Of a stretch of 64,000 nt of DNA, positions 34,782 through 46,139 are shown piece by piece. Source of the stretch: Clonostachys chloroleuca (lineage: Eukaryota > Ascomycota > Sordariomycetes > Hypocreales > Bionectriaceae); NCBI GenBank assembly GCA_037952775.1, contig JBANAY010000003.1, positions 25,978,001-26,042,000 of the forward strand. Direction: 5' to 3'. Within the stretch, counting starts at the first letter, position 1, and each line of letters begins with the position of its first letter. Under the pieces are notes generated by a model. That model was not told the DNA's origin. It did no database searches and was given only the letters and a program-made list of their open reading frames with translations. The position numbers and the translations under genes were made by a program.

Positions 34782-36611
34782 ATGGACGATTCCAAGACAC
34801 CTTCAGCCTCGGTCAGTGTTACCACCGGGGGACTTAAAGACGAGTCCGATGTCTTGGATACACAGACACCGGCAACTCGGGCGACGGACAAGGAAACATA
34901 CAGCCCAGCCCATGAGTCCCAACCCGAGCATCAACATGAACATCTCTCACCTGCAGCTGGAGACCCTGAGGCCCAGATCCCCGCCAATGACCAAGCTCAG
35001 AGCCCAGAGGCCCCCGAGGCTTCACGATCAAAGCTAGAGAACTTCCTCATCATCATGAGTCTCTGCCTGGCTCTCTTCCTCGCCGCCCTCGACGCCACCA
35101 TTGTCACCACCGCCATCCCAACCATTTCGGCCCACTTCAATTCCTCTCTTGGCTACATCTGGGTGGGAAGCGGCTATCTGCTCGGAAACGCCGCCTTCGT
35201 CCCTATGTGGGGTAAGATCTCAGACATCTTCGGTCGCAAGGGCGTGCTGCTCGGTGCAGGCGTCGTCTTCTGGGTTGGCTCACTCCTCTGCGGTCTCTCC
35301 ACCAGCATGGGCATGCTCATCGGCTCCCGTGTCATCCAGGGCATCGGTGGCGGCGGCCTCATCGTCCTGCCCAACATCTGCATCTCGGATCTCTTCTCCA
35401 TGCGCAACCGCGGCATGTACTTTGGCATCTTGGGGATGGTATGGGCAGTCTCGTCGAGTCTGGGCCCCATTCTAGGAGGCGTGTTCACCAGCAAGGTCAG
35501 CTGGCGCTGGTGCTTCTACATCAACCTGCCCATCTCGGGAGTGGCCCTCATAACTCTCTTCTTCATCCTGAAACTCCACAATCCCCGTACGCCTCTGAAG
35601 CAGGGTCTCGCAGCCATCGACTGGATCGGAAGCGTGCTCATCATCGGCGGAACAGTCATGTTCCTTCTCGGTCTTGAGTTTGGCGGCGTCTCGTACCCCT
35701 GGCAGTCGCCCACCGTTCTGTGCCTGTTGATCTTTGGTGTTGTGACCGTGGGCATCTTTCTTATCCATGAAGCCAAGTTCGCCACGTATCCCGTGACCCC
35801 CCTCCGTTTGTTCGTCCACCGCAACAGCGTGGCGGCGTACTCGCTTGCCTTTTGCCACGCCTTCGCGTTCATGGGCAGCAACTACTGGCTTCCACTCTAC
35901 TTCCAAGCCATTCTGAAGGCCACCCCCATCCTATCAGGTGTCTACATTCTACCCTTTGTCGTCTCCCTGTCTCTCGTGTCGGGAGGAGTTGGCGTCATCG
36001 TCAAGAAGACGGGGAAATACAAGCTCCCCATCTGCGTCAGTCTGCTCACCATGGTTCTCGGTTACGGGCTTTTCATTGATCTCGGCCCTCAGACAAACTG
36101 GGCCAAGATCATCCTGTTCCAGATTGTCGCAGGAATCGGTGTCGGCCCCAATTTCCAGGTCCCCCTAATAGCGCTGCAGACGAACGTCGAACCCCGCGAC
36201 ATCGGTGCTGCAACATCCTGCTTCGCCTTCCTGCGTCAGATAGGCACATCTACCTCGGTCGTCGTGGGCGGTGTCATCTTCAACAACGAGATGCAGAAGC
36301 AGCAGGCAATGCTGCAGCAAGAACTGGGACCTGAGCTCGCCGAGCTCTTCTCCGGGTCCAAGGCGACGGGTAACGTCAACCTGGTGGCGTCGCTCGAGGG
36401 ACACGAGGGCGACGTCGCACGCGGCGCGTACTGGATGTCCATGAGAACCATGTTCATCGTGTACACGTGCTTCACTGCTCTTGGATTCCTCGTGAGTCTG
36501 TTCCTTGTGCAAGTCAACCTGCAGAAGGAGCACAAGGAGTTCAAGACAGGTTTGCAAAATTTGAAGTCCAACAAAGAAAATTCAACAACGCAGGGGGGTG
36601 AGAAAGCTTAA
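34782..36611 (+). CDS. MFS drug/proton antiporter, 14-TM (DHA2 type)
   Basis: A single uninterrupted exon of 609 aa. About 85 hydrophilic, Pro/Thr/Glu-rich residues precede the first membrane helix, FLIIMSLCLALFLAALDATI. LDATIV is the motif at the end of helix 1 typical of 14-helix exporters. Motif A between helices 2 and 3 is GKISDIFGRKG (about 144-154). Motif C in helix 5, SSLGPILGGVF (about 225-235), marks antiporters. The segment EPRDIGAATSCFAFLRQIGTS in the second half is common in the fungal toxin/drug efflux subgroup (AflT/Tri12-like). It should sit in the plasma membrane and export small molecules against proton entry. The substrate cannot be read from sequence. No biosynthetic genes are next to it, so a role in a metabolite cluster is not supported. 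Frame intact. Confidence 0.92.
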   Translation: MDDSKTPSASVSVTTGGLKDESDVLDTQTPATRATDKETYSPAHESQPEHQHEHLSPAAGDPEAQIPANDQAQSPEAPEASRSKLENFLIIMSLCLALFLAALDATIVTTAIPTISAHFNSSLGYIWVGSGYLLGNAAFVPMWGKISDIFGRKGVLLGAGVVFWVGSLLCGLSTSMGMLIGSRVIQGIGGGGLIVLPNICISDLFSMRNRGMYFGILGMVWAVSSSLGPILGGVFTSKVSWRWCFYINLPISGVALITLFFILKLHNPRTPLKQGLAAIDWIGSVLIIGGTVMFLLGLEFGGVSYPWQSPTVLCLLIFGVVTVGIFLIHEAKFATYPVTPLRLFVHRNSVAAYSLAFCHAFAFMGSNYWLPLYFQAILKATPILSGVYILPFVVSLSLVSGGVGVIVKKTGKYKLPICVSLLTMVLGYGLFIDLGPQTNWAKIILFQIVAGIGVGPNFQVPLIALQTNVEPRDIGAATSCFAFLRQIGTSTSVVVGGVIFNNEMQKQQAMLQQELGPELAELFSGSKATGNVNLVASLEGHEGDVARGAYWMSMRTMFIVYTCFTALGFLVSLFLVQVNLQKEHKEFKTGLQNLKSNKENSTTQGGEKA

Positions 36612-37373
36612 AGATTAGTTGTAAGTTTTGTTTTTTATCGTAGAGTCAGCATTATCAACATTAGCATTGGAATTGGCATACTAGGTATTCATCTACCTAT
36701 TGAGCATAGGTTTGGTTTGGACGGTTGCGGGTTAGATTAGGAGGCTACTTGGCTTTAGATCATGAGCAATGTGTATAAAGTTATCCGTCTATCGCAATTG
36801 AAATACACACATATAGTTTTATTAGTCTTGAGCTTCGCCGCTTCGTGTACCGTTTATGTAGGTGGACTACTGTCATTATAGACGTTAAACCGAACATCCA
36901 AGCTTGTATAAGGCCACGAAATTTCACATTGTAAAGTTCCACCATGAATTAACTTCTCACGACTAAGCAGCATTAATAGATAGAGTATGATTGTTTGCGA
37001 CATTGAAATTGAGACCTTGGTGGCCAATAAAGTTGGCAGCTTTGGTGGAAGCGGTGTCAGCTCCAGGGTAGGAAGCACTGGAGCTGGTTGCCGCAGCAAC
37101 ATGGGGCGGTCAAGGAATGCTGCTAGTGTGTTGATTGATGCTTGATCCCAGAACCTCGAAGCGCCCTCACCCGCGTTCCCCTGCAGATGGCCCCCTCCCT
37201 CACACTGAACAGTCCCTCCACACTACCACACACCACTATTTTCACTTTGACCGGGCCCAACGCTCGAACTTAATGATTTAATCAGCATATTTTTTTCCCG
37301 CCCTCCTCGCAGACCTCCGAACTAATAGATTGCTGCGTCCCGCGCGGTCCAGCATTCTATTCACGCCTGCCCC
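36612..37373. promoter_or_regulatory. intergenic, promoter region of the kinesin-5 gene
   Basis: 762 bp. The left half is AT-rich 3' flank of the MFS gene; the right 250 bp is C-rich and is the likely kinesin promoter and leader. No clear TATA box. Confidence 0.5.
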
Positions 37374-40300
37374 ATGGCGTACCAACGACAGACACGCGCC
37401 TCCGACCGGGAGCTGCCTCGGCCAGGCATGGGTTCCAGTCTGAGGTCCGGGGCCAGCACCCGCAGCTCCAACCTCAGACAACCGACGAGGCATTCAGCAG
37501 CACCCAGACAGCTGGCTGGGCGATTGGATCGCAATGGCGCAGTCTCGCCTGCTGTTTCCGTTGCGTCTACAGTGACGGCGGGCACAAAGCGCAAGGAGCG
37601 CGACTTCGAGATCTTGGATGTGAGCACCGGCGAGGAGACTAACATCAATGTTGTTGTGCGTTGTCGAGGTCGGAACCAGCGCGAAATCAAGGAAAACAGC
37701 ACATATGTCGTGAAGGCCGATAGTGTAAAAGGAAAGTCCATTGAACTGTTAATGGGCTCCAATGCTATCAGCAACAAGTCATATGGCTTCGATCGCGTCT
37801 TCTCCCAGGTGGCAGATCAGAGCATGATTTTTGAGGACACGGTCAGGCCTATTCTGGAGGAGGTTTGTTATTACTACCAAGCATTGCGCCTTAAGTTCGT
37901 CAGCCCGGTTCTAACATAACTATTGATAGATGCTTGCCGGATACAACTGTACCATCTTCGCGTACGGCCAGACAGGCACTGGTAAAACATATACTATGTC
38001 CGGTGATATGACGGAAACTCTCGGCATGCTCTCCGACGAGGCAGGCATCATCCCACGCGTTTTACAGAAACTATTTGAGAAGCTCGAAGCAGACGATACG
38101 GAAAGCCTTGTGAAGTGCTCCTTTATCGAATTATACAACGAAGACCTCCGCGATCTGCTGTCTGCAGATGAGAGCGCCAAACTGAAAATCTACGACGACG
38201 CATCGAAACGCGGCCATATCTCTACTGTGGTCCAGGGCATGGAAGAGAAACACATCAAGAACGCGGCCGAAGGAATCAAGGTGCTGCAGGACGGCAGTTT
38301 GAAGCGCCAAGTAGCCGCAACAAAATGCAACGACCTCAGTTCTCGCAGTCATACTGTTTTCACCATTTCGACCTACGTCAAGAAACCCAATGAGAACGGT
38401 GCCGATGAATATCTCAGCGCAGGCAAGCTGAACCTCGTGGATTTGGCCGGAAGCGAGAACATTCAGCGCTCGGGGGCAGAGAACAAGCGTGCTGCCGAAG
38501 CTGGCCTCATCAACAAGTCGCTCCTCACTCTCGGACGTGTGATAAACGCCCTTGTTGACCGCAGCGCCCATATTCCATACCGTGAGTCAAAGCTGACTCG
38601 CATTCTCCAAGATTCGTTAGGAGGCCGGACAAAGACTTGCATTATCGCCACAATATCACCTGCGAAGAGTAATTTGGAGGAGACTATTTCTACTCTGGAT
38701 TATGCTTTCCGCGCCAAGAATATCAAGAACAAGCCACAGATGAACCCGTTGTTAAACAAAAAGACACTACTTAAGGAGTTTAGTCACGAGATCGAGAAGC
38801 TGAAGAGCGAATTAATATCAACGAGGCAACGGAATGGCGTTTATCTATCAAACGAAGCGTATGAGGAGATGACAGCACAAAGTGAGACTCGACGGATTGT
38901 CATGGAGGAGCAAACTGCCAAAATGGAAACGCTCGAGAACAACCTTCGCAATAGGGTCCAGGATCTGCATGCGCTCAATGTGTCATTCATTGGACTGAAG
39001 AAAGATCACGACAGCACTAAAGAACAACTCGAGCAAACGAAAAATGTTCTGGATCAGACTGAGATTGTCCTCTCTGCTACGAGGCGGAACTTGGACGAGG
39101 AGACTCAGTTGAGAAAAGCACACCAAGAGACCGAAGGCAAGCTGGCCGTTATTGGGGGAGAGCTTATTGACAAACTCAACAAGACTGTCCACGACGTGTC
39201 TGGCCTACACTCAAAAAACAAGCGCAAATCTGACCTGCAGTCTCTCAACCGAACTGCGTGGGGGACCTCTCAGGGTCAGGTCGCAGAAGTGACGACTATG
39301 ATTGAACGTCGGATCCAGGAGTTTCAAGACGAACAAAAAGAACACATCTCGAGCGTTTCTCGTCGAATGGAAGCCTTTGTCCAAGAGGAATTACAGAAAC
39401 TCACATCGACGCAAGCATTCCTGGATGAACATTTGGAGGTATTTGGAGAGTCCAAGGCGCAGTTGATCCAGCAGGAGCAGAAATCAAAGGACGACATGGA
39501 TAAGGTCCTGGAAGAGATCAAGGAAACTAGGGATAATGTGAAAGAACGGGTTGGTGAAAGTCTTCAGGCTATTTCCAAGGCGGCAGAGAAAATCTCTGCA
39601 GACATCGTCAGCGAAATGGCAACTTTTCACAACCAAGTAAGTCTTCAACTTTCTCTTCGTGTCTAAATATACAAGAGGTCAAGACTAACATAATTACACA
39701 GCTTCACACATCTTACAGCACTCTTGGAAAAGACTGCAAGACTATCTTCGATGAACTCGTTAAACACATCACAACTCAGCGTAGCGAGTCTGACAACCTA
39801 CGAAGACAGCTCCAGTCTGCTACAAATACTATCGTTCTCCAAAACGCCACTATTTCCAGTCGAATGCAGGAGGCCCTCGAAGAGGAGCGACGGCAAGCTG
39901 CTGACGATCGCCAGAAGCTCATGGCTCAGATCACGGGTCTGATCAATGCCCAAGCCGATGCACAAGAGACACGAATTGCAGAAAGAGCAACACAGGTGCA
40001 GAAGAGCATCTCCGATTCAAGTGTGGCTCTTGAGGGAGCTTTCTCAACTTACGCCACGGGCATGGATTCTTGGGATGAAAAGGAGAGCGAGGTCCTTGAA
40101 GAGGTTAAGAAGTCTCGCGATCAGCTGAAAATGAGACTCAAAGACGACTGGAATACTGCCAATGACCGTAGCACGTCTATCCAGAACACTGCAAAGTCGG
40201 TTCATGCAGAGACGGTACGCGTGGTGGATGAGCAAGTTGAAGATCTCGACTCTCAGATGGAAGCACTTGATGATTTTGTCACGAGGGCCAAATCAGAGAA

Positions 40301-41048
40301 CACCGCCCATCACGAGTCATATTCCCAGTCGCTCAACACTGTGTCCAACACTGTTGATCAGTCTTTCGGTAGCATATCTGGACACTTCAAGGTCACCTTT
40401 GATCGGGTAAAGAATTTGGGTGAGGAGATAGAGGTTGACATCAACGACATACAGGAGAGCCTTGAACCTTTGGAGACGCAGCTCTGTCGCCCATTGGCCA
40501 ACTTGAGGGAGGAGATTGCAAGCACATCACTTCAAGAATATCAACCAACCGGCGATACTCCTCAAAAGGTCCAATATCACTATCCTACATCTCTGCCTCG
40601 GACCCAGCGTCGCAGCATGATTATTTCAGAAATGGACGAAGCTGAAGGTGAAACTGATGAGCCAGCTGTCCAAGAAAAGGATAACAACACCATGGTTTTT
40701 GCCGACTTGGATAACAGCGAGCATAGCGAGCATGCCGACTTGGTCCCCTCTCCCCGACCATCCACGGCAAATACTACGTCTATTTCCCTGGACAAGGCGA
40801 CGCCTCTGAGCTTGCGCGAAGTTGACCCAAATGTGTCGTCTAGTAATTTGACAATTGGAGCGATTGGATTTGAGCCAGTGGCTAGTCTTTTGCCATTCCC
40901 CTCGGATCACACGATGCCTCTGTTTAAGCACAGTGCACGGACGAACCGTGGTACGAAGAAACCGAACTTGAGTGAGGGGAGAGAGAATGTGCCCATCTCG
41001 GCGCTTGTACAGAGCACTCATAGGAGGAAGAGCCCGAGATTGAATTAG
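37374..41048 (+). CDS. bimC: kinesin-5 motor protein, BimC/Cut7 type
   Basis: Three exons, 37374-37862, 37930-39636 and 39702-41048, each a multiple of three bases; 1180 aa in all. Kinesin-5 is a homotetrameric plus-end motor that slides antiparallel microtubules apart and builds the mitotic spindle. After a disordered basic leader (1-75), the motor domain begins at INVVVRCRGRN. It shows the P-loop GQTGTGKT, switch I NDLSSRSH and switch II LVDLAGSE; neck and linker follow YAFRAKNIKNKPQ. Long coiled coils fill about 430-1000. Near residue 1015 the sequence QPTGDTPQKVQYHYP matches the BimC box, whose Thr-Pro is phosphorylated by the mitotic CDK to allow spindle binding. The C-terminus is basic (RRKSPRLN). 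Introns 67 and 65 bp. Length and domains are normal; frame intact. Confidence 0.95.
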
Positions 41049-41394
41049 GATAATGGGAGCGAGGAGGGTGAATGGTTTATTTTGATTTCTCATTACGTGA
41101 AGCCTGGCGCGGGGCGTTTTCTTGACTATCTTTTATTAGAACATTGGGTTTTCGCTATTCATGACATTGATGATGAAAAGAAGGCCTGGAGTGTTATTAT
41201 TACCCAATTCATGTTGCATAAACGGCTGTTGGTTAGAGAGATTGTAATCCTTATTCGGACCAGACTAGGGAGCGAATTGAACCTGAAGATGCAACAGCCA
41301 ACTGTAAATGTGAACTGTGCCTTGAATATTGCTGCGCATACATTGCTCTCGAGGCTTCCACCAAGCTATCATCGTATTATCCTGCTTAAACCAT
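41049..41394. other. intergenic between convergent genes
   Basis: 346 bp holding the 3' ends of kinesin-5 (+) and Rrn9 (-). The frames crossing it are chance. Confidence 0.6.
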
Positions 41395-43425
41395 TCATTC
41401 GCTATCCCGAGATGCGTTGCCTCGTGGGTTAGATTCTTTTACCCTCTTCTCCCCATGGAACTTCTTCCTTTGGCGTTTCTGAATATCACCACCCCTCCAC
41501 CCCCGACCCTGCGCAATTGGCTTCAGGAAGCCATCCACATGGATGGCACCTACGACTTCGTCGTCACTATCGACGTCACTCACGGGTGCCGCCGCCTGGG
41601 TCTGTTTCCCGTGGACAATCTCCATGTGTCTCTTAAGATTGGACCGTCTCGCGAACCCGACGACAGCACGGTCGCAGGAGATTACCGGGCAAAGGTGCAG
41701 GCCGACGGAGGAGCGAGAGGGGGAGCGGGAGCTGTTGGCGCGGCTCGTGGTCGAGACACTCCTCCTTCGACCCCTTCTGGGGGATGAAGCCGGCGAGGCT
41801 GAGGAGGGCGGAGCGAGCGAGGATGCCTGAGAAGCGATGCGGCGCTGTAGCCGAGAGGCGGTGGACAGGTGGTCGCTCGCGTCGTCGCTGTCTAGCTCCA
41901 TGTCGTTCTCGTCGGCGAGTTGGATGGGCTCCGGGCGGTAGTTGACCGTCTGGACGCCCGTGCCGGCCGAGGCAGGGACTTCGTGGAGATGGCGCACGAC
42001 CATGGACTCTCCGAATAGGTTGCTGCAGCGCTGTGTGGTTCGGGCGATGACCGCCGGGGAGAATCCTGCTAGTGAGGCGGCGCCGACGACGTCGCTCCAG
42101 TCGCGCAAGCCCCATCGGCTGACCTTGCGCATTGCGTATGCGGTCTTGGTGGTCCCCTGGGCTAGCCACGCTTCGAATGCGGCATCAGCGGCATCCTTGG
42201 GGAGAGGAGGATTACTGGCGGCATCCGAATTCTGCGGAATGTCGTCGTCGGCATCCTTGGCTTTGGGAGGGAGTCGTCGGTGGGATTCTCTGGCGATACG
42301 CTCCTGGAATTCCTGCTGGCTCTCGCCTTCGCGGGGCACTTGGGCTTTACGGGGACGGCCCCTCTTCGTTGTCTTGAGTTTGGGAGACTGTGGCTTGTCT
42401 GGGTCGGAGTCTGTGGTGGTGCGGCGAGGACGTCCTCGAGTTCTTGATGACTGCCCACCATTGCCGCCGTCTGAGCTATAGTCAGTAGACGAGTCTGACT
42501 GGTACGACAGCCCGACGGTGCGGGAACGATGGAGCTTGCGGAGTGTGTCATCTAGTTGGGATAGTATGTGTCGAACAGCTGGAGTGAGAAGTTTGTATGA
42601 TAGCTCGTCATTTGACGATACGGCCGGTTTAAACGTCTTTGGGGTCTTCAGCTGATGTGACCGCCTCTCATGGAGATCCACGTAGTCGTTGACATGGTCT
42701 GAGTCTTCTTCTTCCCTTATCAAGCGTCTCGAACTCCCGTCTCCAGGTTCTAATCCCACAGAGCCAGCCCTTGATTCTTGGACATCTTCATCACTACCCT
42801 GGGAGGAGGATGTAGCCATGGCTTCCTCATCCTCGACAGAAGGATACACTGCCGACGCCTTGTCCATCCTCTTGTTGAATTTATCCTTGGCAATCCGTAG
42901 TATTAATGCCCCGATTTCCTCTTCCAGGACGGAGCTTGGCGTTTTCGTCTCCTCCATCCGAAACGTACACTCCTCATCTGGATCATCTTTGGTGGCCACA
43001 AGGTCCTCATCTGGCAACTGGCTCTCCTTCAGCGGCCACGCCGACCACAATTTTGGAGGCGCCCAGATGGACTCCTCGCCATTAACCTAAGTCAAGCCTG
43101 TTAGCTGATACCCTTTCAATTATTTAACCGTCATGAAGGGCGTTACATTTTGGACTATAAGGTCCTGCGCAGTCTCCGGATCCTTGCCGCGTCTCTTCAA
43201 TGCAAACGTGTTGTACAGATGGATAGCGAGATCTTGGTCCTCTATGCGCTTTATCGACTGCCACAGAAGTCTCTCTTCCTCGGTTAGAGTACGCCATGTT
43301 GATTTGGGGCCCCTCCAGCGGTTGGGCCGATTCTGGTGAAGCTCGTCAGAGGCTATTGAGGCGATCTCATCTTTGTCCAGATCCCAGGCTGTGGCGGATG
43401 TTTGGGTGGATTGTTCAGAGTCCAT
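41395..43425 (-). CDS. rrn9: RNA polymerase I initiation factor Rrn9-like
   Basis: Exon 1 43425-43147 and exon 2 43086-41395 (60-bp intron, branch GCTAAC); 657 codons. The start is the first in-frame ATG; upstream in-frame sequence has none. The N-terminal part matches the Rrn9 family, subunit of the upstream activating factor that recruits Pol I to rDNA: TEEERLLWQSIKRIEDQDLA, HLYNTFALKRR, and WAPPKLWSAWPL just after the intron (about 100-112). Two AT-hook-like motifs, RGRPRR (about 311) and RGRPRK (about 335), could bind AT-rich DNA. A single C2H2-like finger, CPVISC...HMEIVH, lies near 570-600. The rest is acidic or Ser-rich. A nuclear, nucleolar role is expected. The neighbour upstream is Nop7, another ribosome-production gene, on the same strand. 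Confidence 0.82.
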
Positions 43426-43822
43426 GACGAGGTCTCTGGTGTCCCAGCGACGGGTCAAGGAGGGACCGAGCAGTACATGTATGTTATTCTCCTTCAATTA
43501 GATCGATTAAATGGGCTGGTACGACATGTTTTTTGGGCATGGTTTTGTTGTGGCCGACCTTTTAGGATAAGCGGGTTGTTACAGGAAGAAGAAAAAAAAA
43601 TTAATTCAGCCACAGCTACATCATCACTTGAGAGGAGCATTTCATGTTCTATCAACCAGTCGCACACAAATGGTATAAACTATTCCGAGTTTCGAGTATT
43701 TTGTATATATCTAAGATTGATTTTAAGAATCTACTGACAGGCAAAACGCCCCTTGCCCAGCGAGTTATGCAGGTTGACACCTAGAATAAAACACAAACAA
43801 CCAAACAATTCACAGATCGTAA
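43426..43822. promoter_or_regulatory. intergenic between rrn9 and nop7
   Basis: 397 bp, AT-rich in the middle (43588-43740). It contains the rrn9 promoter (reading left) and the nop7 3' end. No clear ribosome-biogenesis motif was found. Confidence 0.5.
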
Positions 43823-45772
43823 TTATGCTTTTGCCCTTTTACCCTCCTTTTCCAGTCTTCTCCTCTTAGCCCTCAACTTCTCATCTGCAGCGTTCTTCTT
43901 GGTGTTGGTGTAGATCATCTGCTCATACAACTTCCGCTTCTTCTTGCTCAGCATGCCCTTGGCTCGCTCGAGCTCCTCTTCATCCTCACGCGACTTCTTC
44001 GACAGGGCCTTGAGCTTGTCTTCCTTGGCCTTGGCCTTCTTGCTGATTGATTTTGACTTGACAGAGGAGCCGGCCAACTCAGCCTCCAGCTCGCGTTGTC
44101 GCTCAGCGTCGTCGTCGGAGCCATCGGCTTTTTCTTCTTCTTCATCCTCGGAGACGCCATCGAAGTCACCATTCTCGGCATCGTCATCCTCAGCATCATC
44201 GTCCTCAGCAACATCCATGCCCTCGGCAGTCACCTCCTCGTCATCGTCCTCAGCTTCCAAAGCTTCGCGCTCAGGCTCCTGCTCCTCCAGTGGCATTGTA
44301 GGATCATAAGCTCCGGGCATTGCCTTGACGAAGGGGCTAAGATGAGGGGGAGTGAAGTTCCAGGGGCGTAGAGATGGGGCTCCTTCAGTTCTCCATCGTT
44401 GGCACTATCCCAAACCCACTGGGGCTGGAGATAGACACGGCCTGGCACTCGGCGATTGGCGCCGAGCTTCTGTGATGTCTGGTTGTCATCGCCCTCCGTC
44501 TCTGCCTCCACGGCATTCTGGACTGGTGGCCTATCGACGATTTGGTGAGTTATTGCAGGGTCAAGCTCATTTGTAGTGAATGCGCCATCGCCAAGAACAG
44601 CATCCCAACCTACGCGCTTGCACCCGAAAGCCTTGAGGATGAACTCCAAGGGTTGACGGGGAGTTTCACGCGAGAGATAGAATGTACAATTTGAGAAGAG
44701 AGCGCCCTGGCTGCCACCAGCGTTGGATGGCTGGGGAAGAACATCGCCACCTGGGGCAGCTGGCTCGAACTTGTCAATGGTGTCGTTGCTCTCTTCACCT
44801 TCAACCTCGACGGCGCCACCTGCGTCATCTCCGTTCGCGGCCTTGCTGTCAATCTGCTTCAAAACCTTGTTGACTGCAGCCTGGACCTTGGGGTCGGGCT
44901 TGTGATCCTCAATCTGCTTTTGTGGCTCATCATTGACCAGAGTCATGCCCTCGAGAGTGAAAGCACCGAGTTCTGCAGCGTTCTCGTCCTTCAATTGATC
45001 GAACTTTGGGGGGTACTTGAGACCAAGGGAAGTATAGAGCCTGAAATTGACAAAGCTCAGGAGGGTCATGTAGAATTCGACAAAAGTACCCATGATTCGG
45101 AAATCGACGTCTCCGACAATTCGCTGGTTGAACTTGTAGGGGACAAGCCACAGAACGTCTTCACCCTTGATGTTCGCTTGATAGTAAATACCCTTGATAG
45201 ACAGGAAAGACTTGGTGAGGCTATGCGACGCAATCAGATAGTGTTGGAATTCCAGAGTCAGTCGCTCGCAACGGGCAATCATCTTTGCCGGGACAGAGGA
45301 GGTCGAGGGAAGATTGGCAAACAAGAAGAGCATGGACAAACAATCATCCAAGTCTCTCAGGGCATCAATGAAAGTTGGGTATCGCTCGCGAATGACATGG
45401 TCGAGAGTGTATCGCGGCTTGCCGGTCTTCTCTGGCCTGGCCGCATTGCCCCTCGAGTCTTGCTGCATCGGTAACATCACCCCTGCCCAATGCCTTTGAA
45501 ATCTTCTTCTCGAGGGATTTTTGATCGCGGAACTTCTGCAGGAGAGGCTCATGGAGCAGATACTGAATGTCCTTGGCGTAGTAAAAAGTTGTCGAGCTGG
45601 TGGAAGATTTCGAAACCTTCTTCTTGCTTCGGGGCTCACGAGGGTAGATTCCCTTCCAAATGCACAACTTGCGGAAATCAGGAAGTGTAATTTGAAGTTT
45701 GCGAATGGCCTGGTTTCGCGTCACATAGTTCTTGGCCGCGCCGGCCTGGCCCTTCTTCTTTATGCGTGGCAT
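43823..45772 (-). CDS. nop7: Pescadillo homologue Nop7 (two compensating frameshifts)
   Basis: A single exon of 1950 bp, 650 codons. Nop7 is a core part of the Nop7-Erb1-Ytm1 (PeBoW) complex that processes 27S pre-rRNA and assembles the 60S subunit in the nucleolus. The N-terminal Pescadillo domain starts [20 protein letters not shown] and includes [16 protein letters not shown] and [25 protein letters not shown] domain begins near residue 355 ([20 protein letters not shown]). The tail is very acidic (about 490-560) and then Lys-rich. Two indels break the frame: an extra base in the C run at 45449-45452 (after DAARLE) and a missing base in the G run at 44346-44350 (before [11 protein letters not shown]). 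They cancel in length. As Nop7 is essential in yeast, both are very probably sequence errors. The gene diverges from gab1. Confidence 0.94.
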
Positions 45773-46139
45773 TGTTGGAACTCTTTGCGCTGCGATGCGA
45801 TATGGGCAAAGCTGGAAGTGTTCTGCAGCAGTGGGGCATTCTGGAAATTCTCAACTTTTTTCGAGCTACGATTTTACTGCCACCAAGTACCGCCCTGCGC
45901 TGCGCTACCTTGGGCATAGCGCTCTTTTAACGGGATCCATCCTCTCACCGCCCGGGCAGCCTCCCTTGTTACGCCACAGACCCTTCCCCAGGCAGCTGAG
46001 CCACATCTAATCGCTGTGCCTTAGTGCAGTTCAACGCCAGGTGGCCTTGCTTAACCTAACCATCGCAGGGAGCTCCGAAGCTATCGCCCCTCACCTGGAG
46101 CCTCGATCTAGTATATCGGATTGTTGGCTGAGAAATGCC
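45773..46139. promoter_or_regulatory. bidirectional promoter nop7 / gab1
   Basis: 367 bp separate the two start codons, so both promoters share this DNA. GCGATGCGA, close to the nop7 start, is similar to but not identical with the yeast PAC element of ribosome-biogenesis promoters (GCGATGAG). Co-regulation is inference. Confidence 0.5.

Noticed and set aside
35472..35906. 144-codon minus-strand frame within the MFS gene
   Set aside because: Shadow of a coding exon with strong codon bias; it has no membrane or domain pattern of its own.
34782..36611. MFS exporter as part of a secondary-metabolite cluster
   Set aside because: Neighbours are housekeeping genes (kinesin-5, aminopeptidase, Rrn9); there is no synthase, P450 or pathway regulator nearby.
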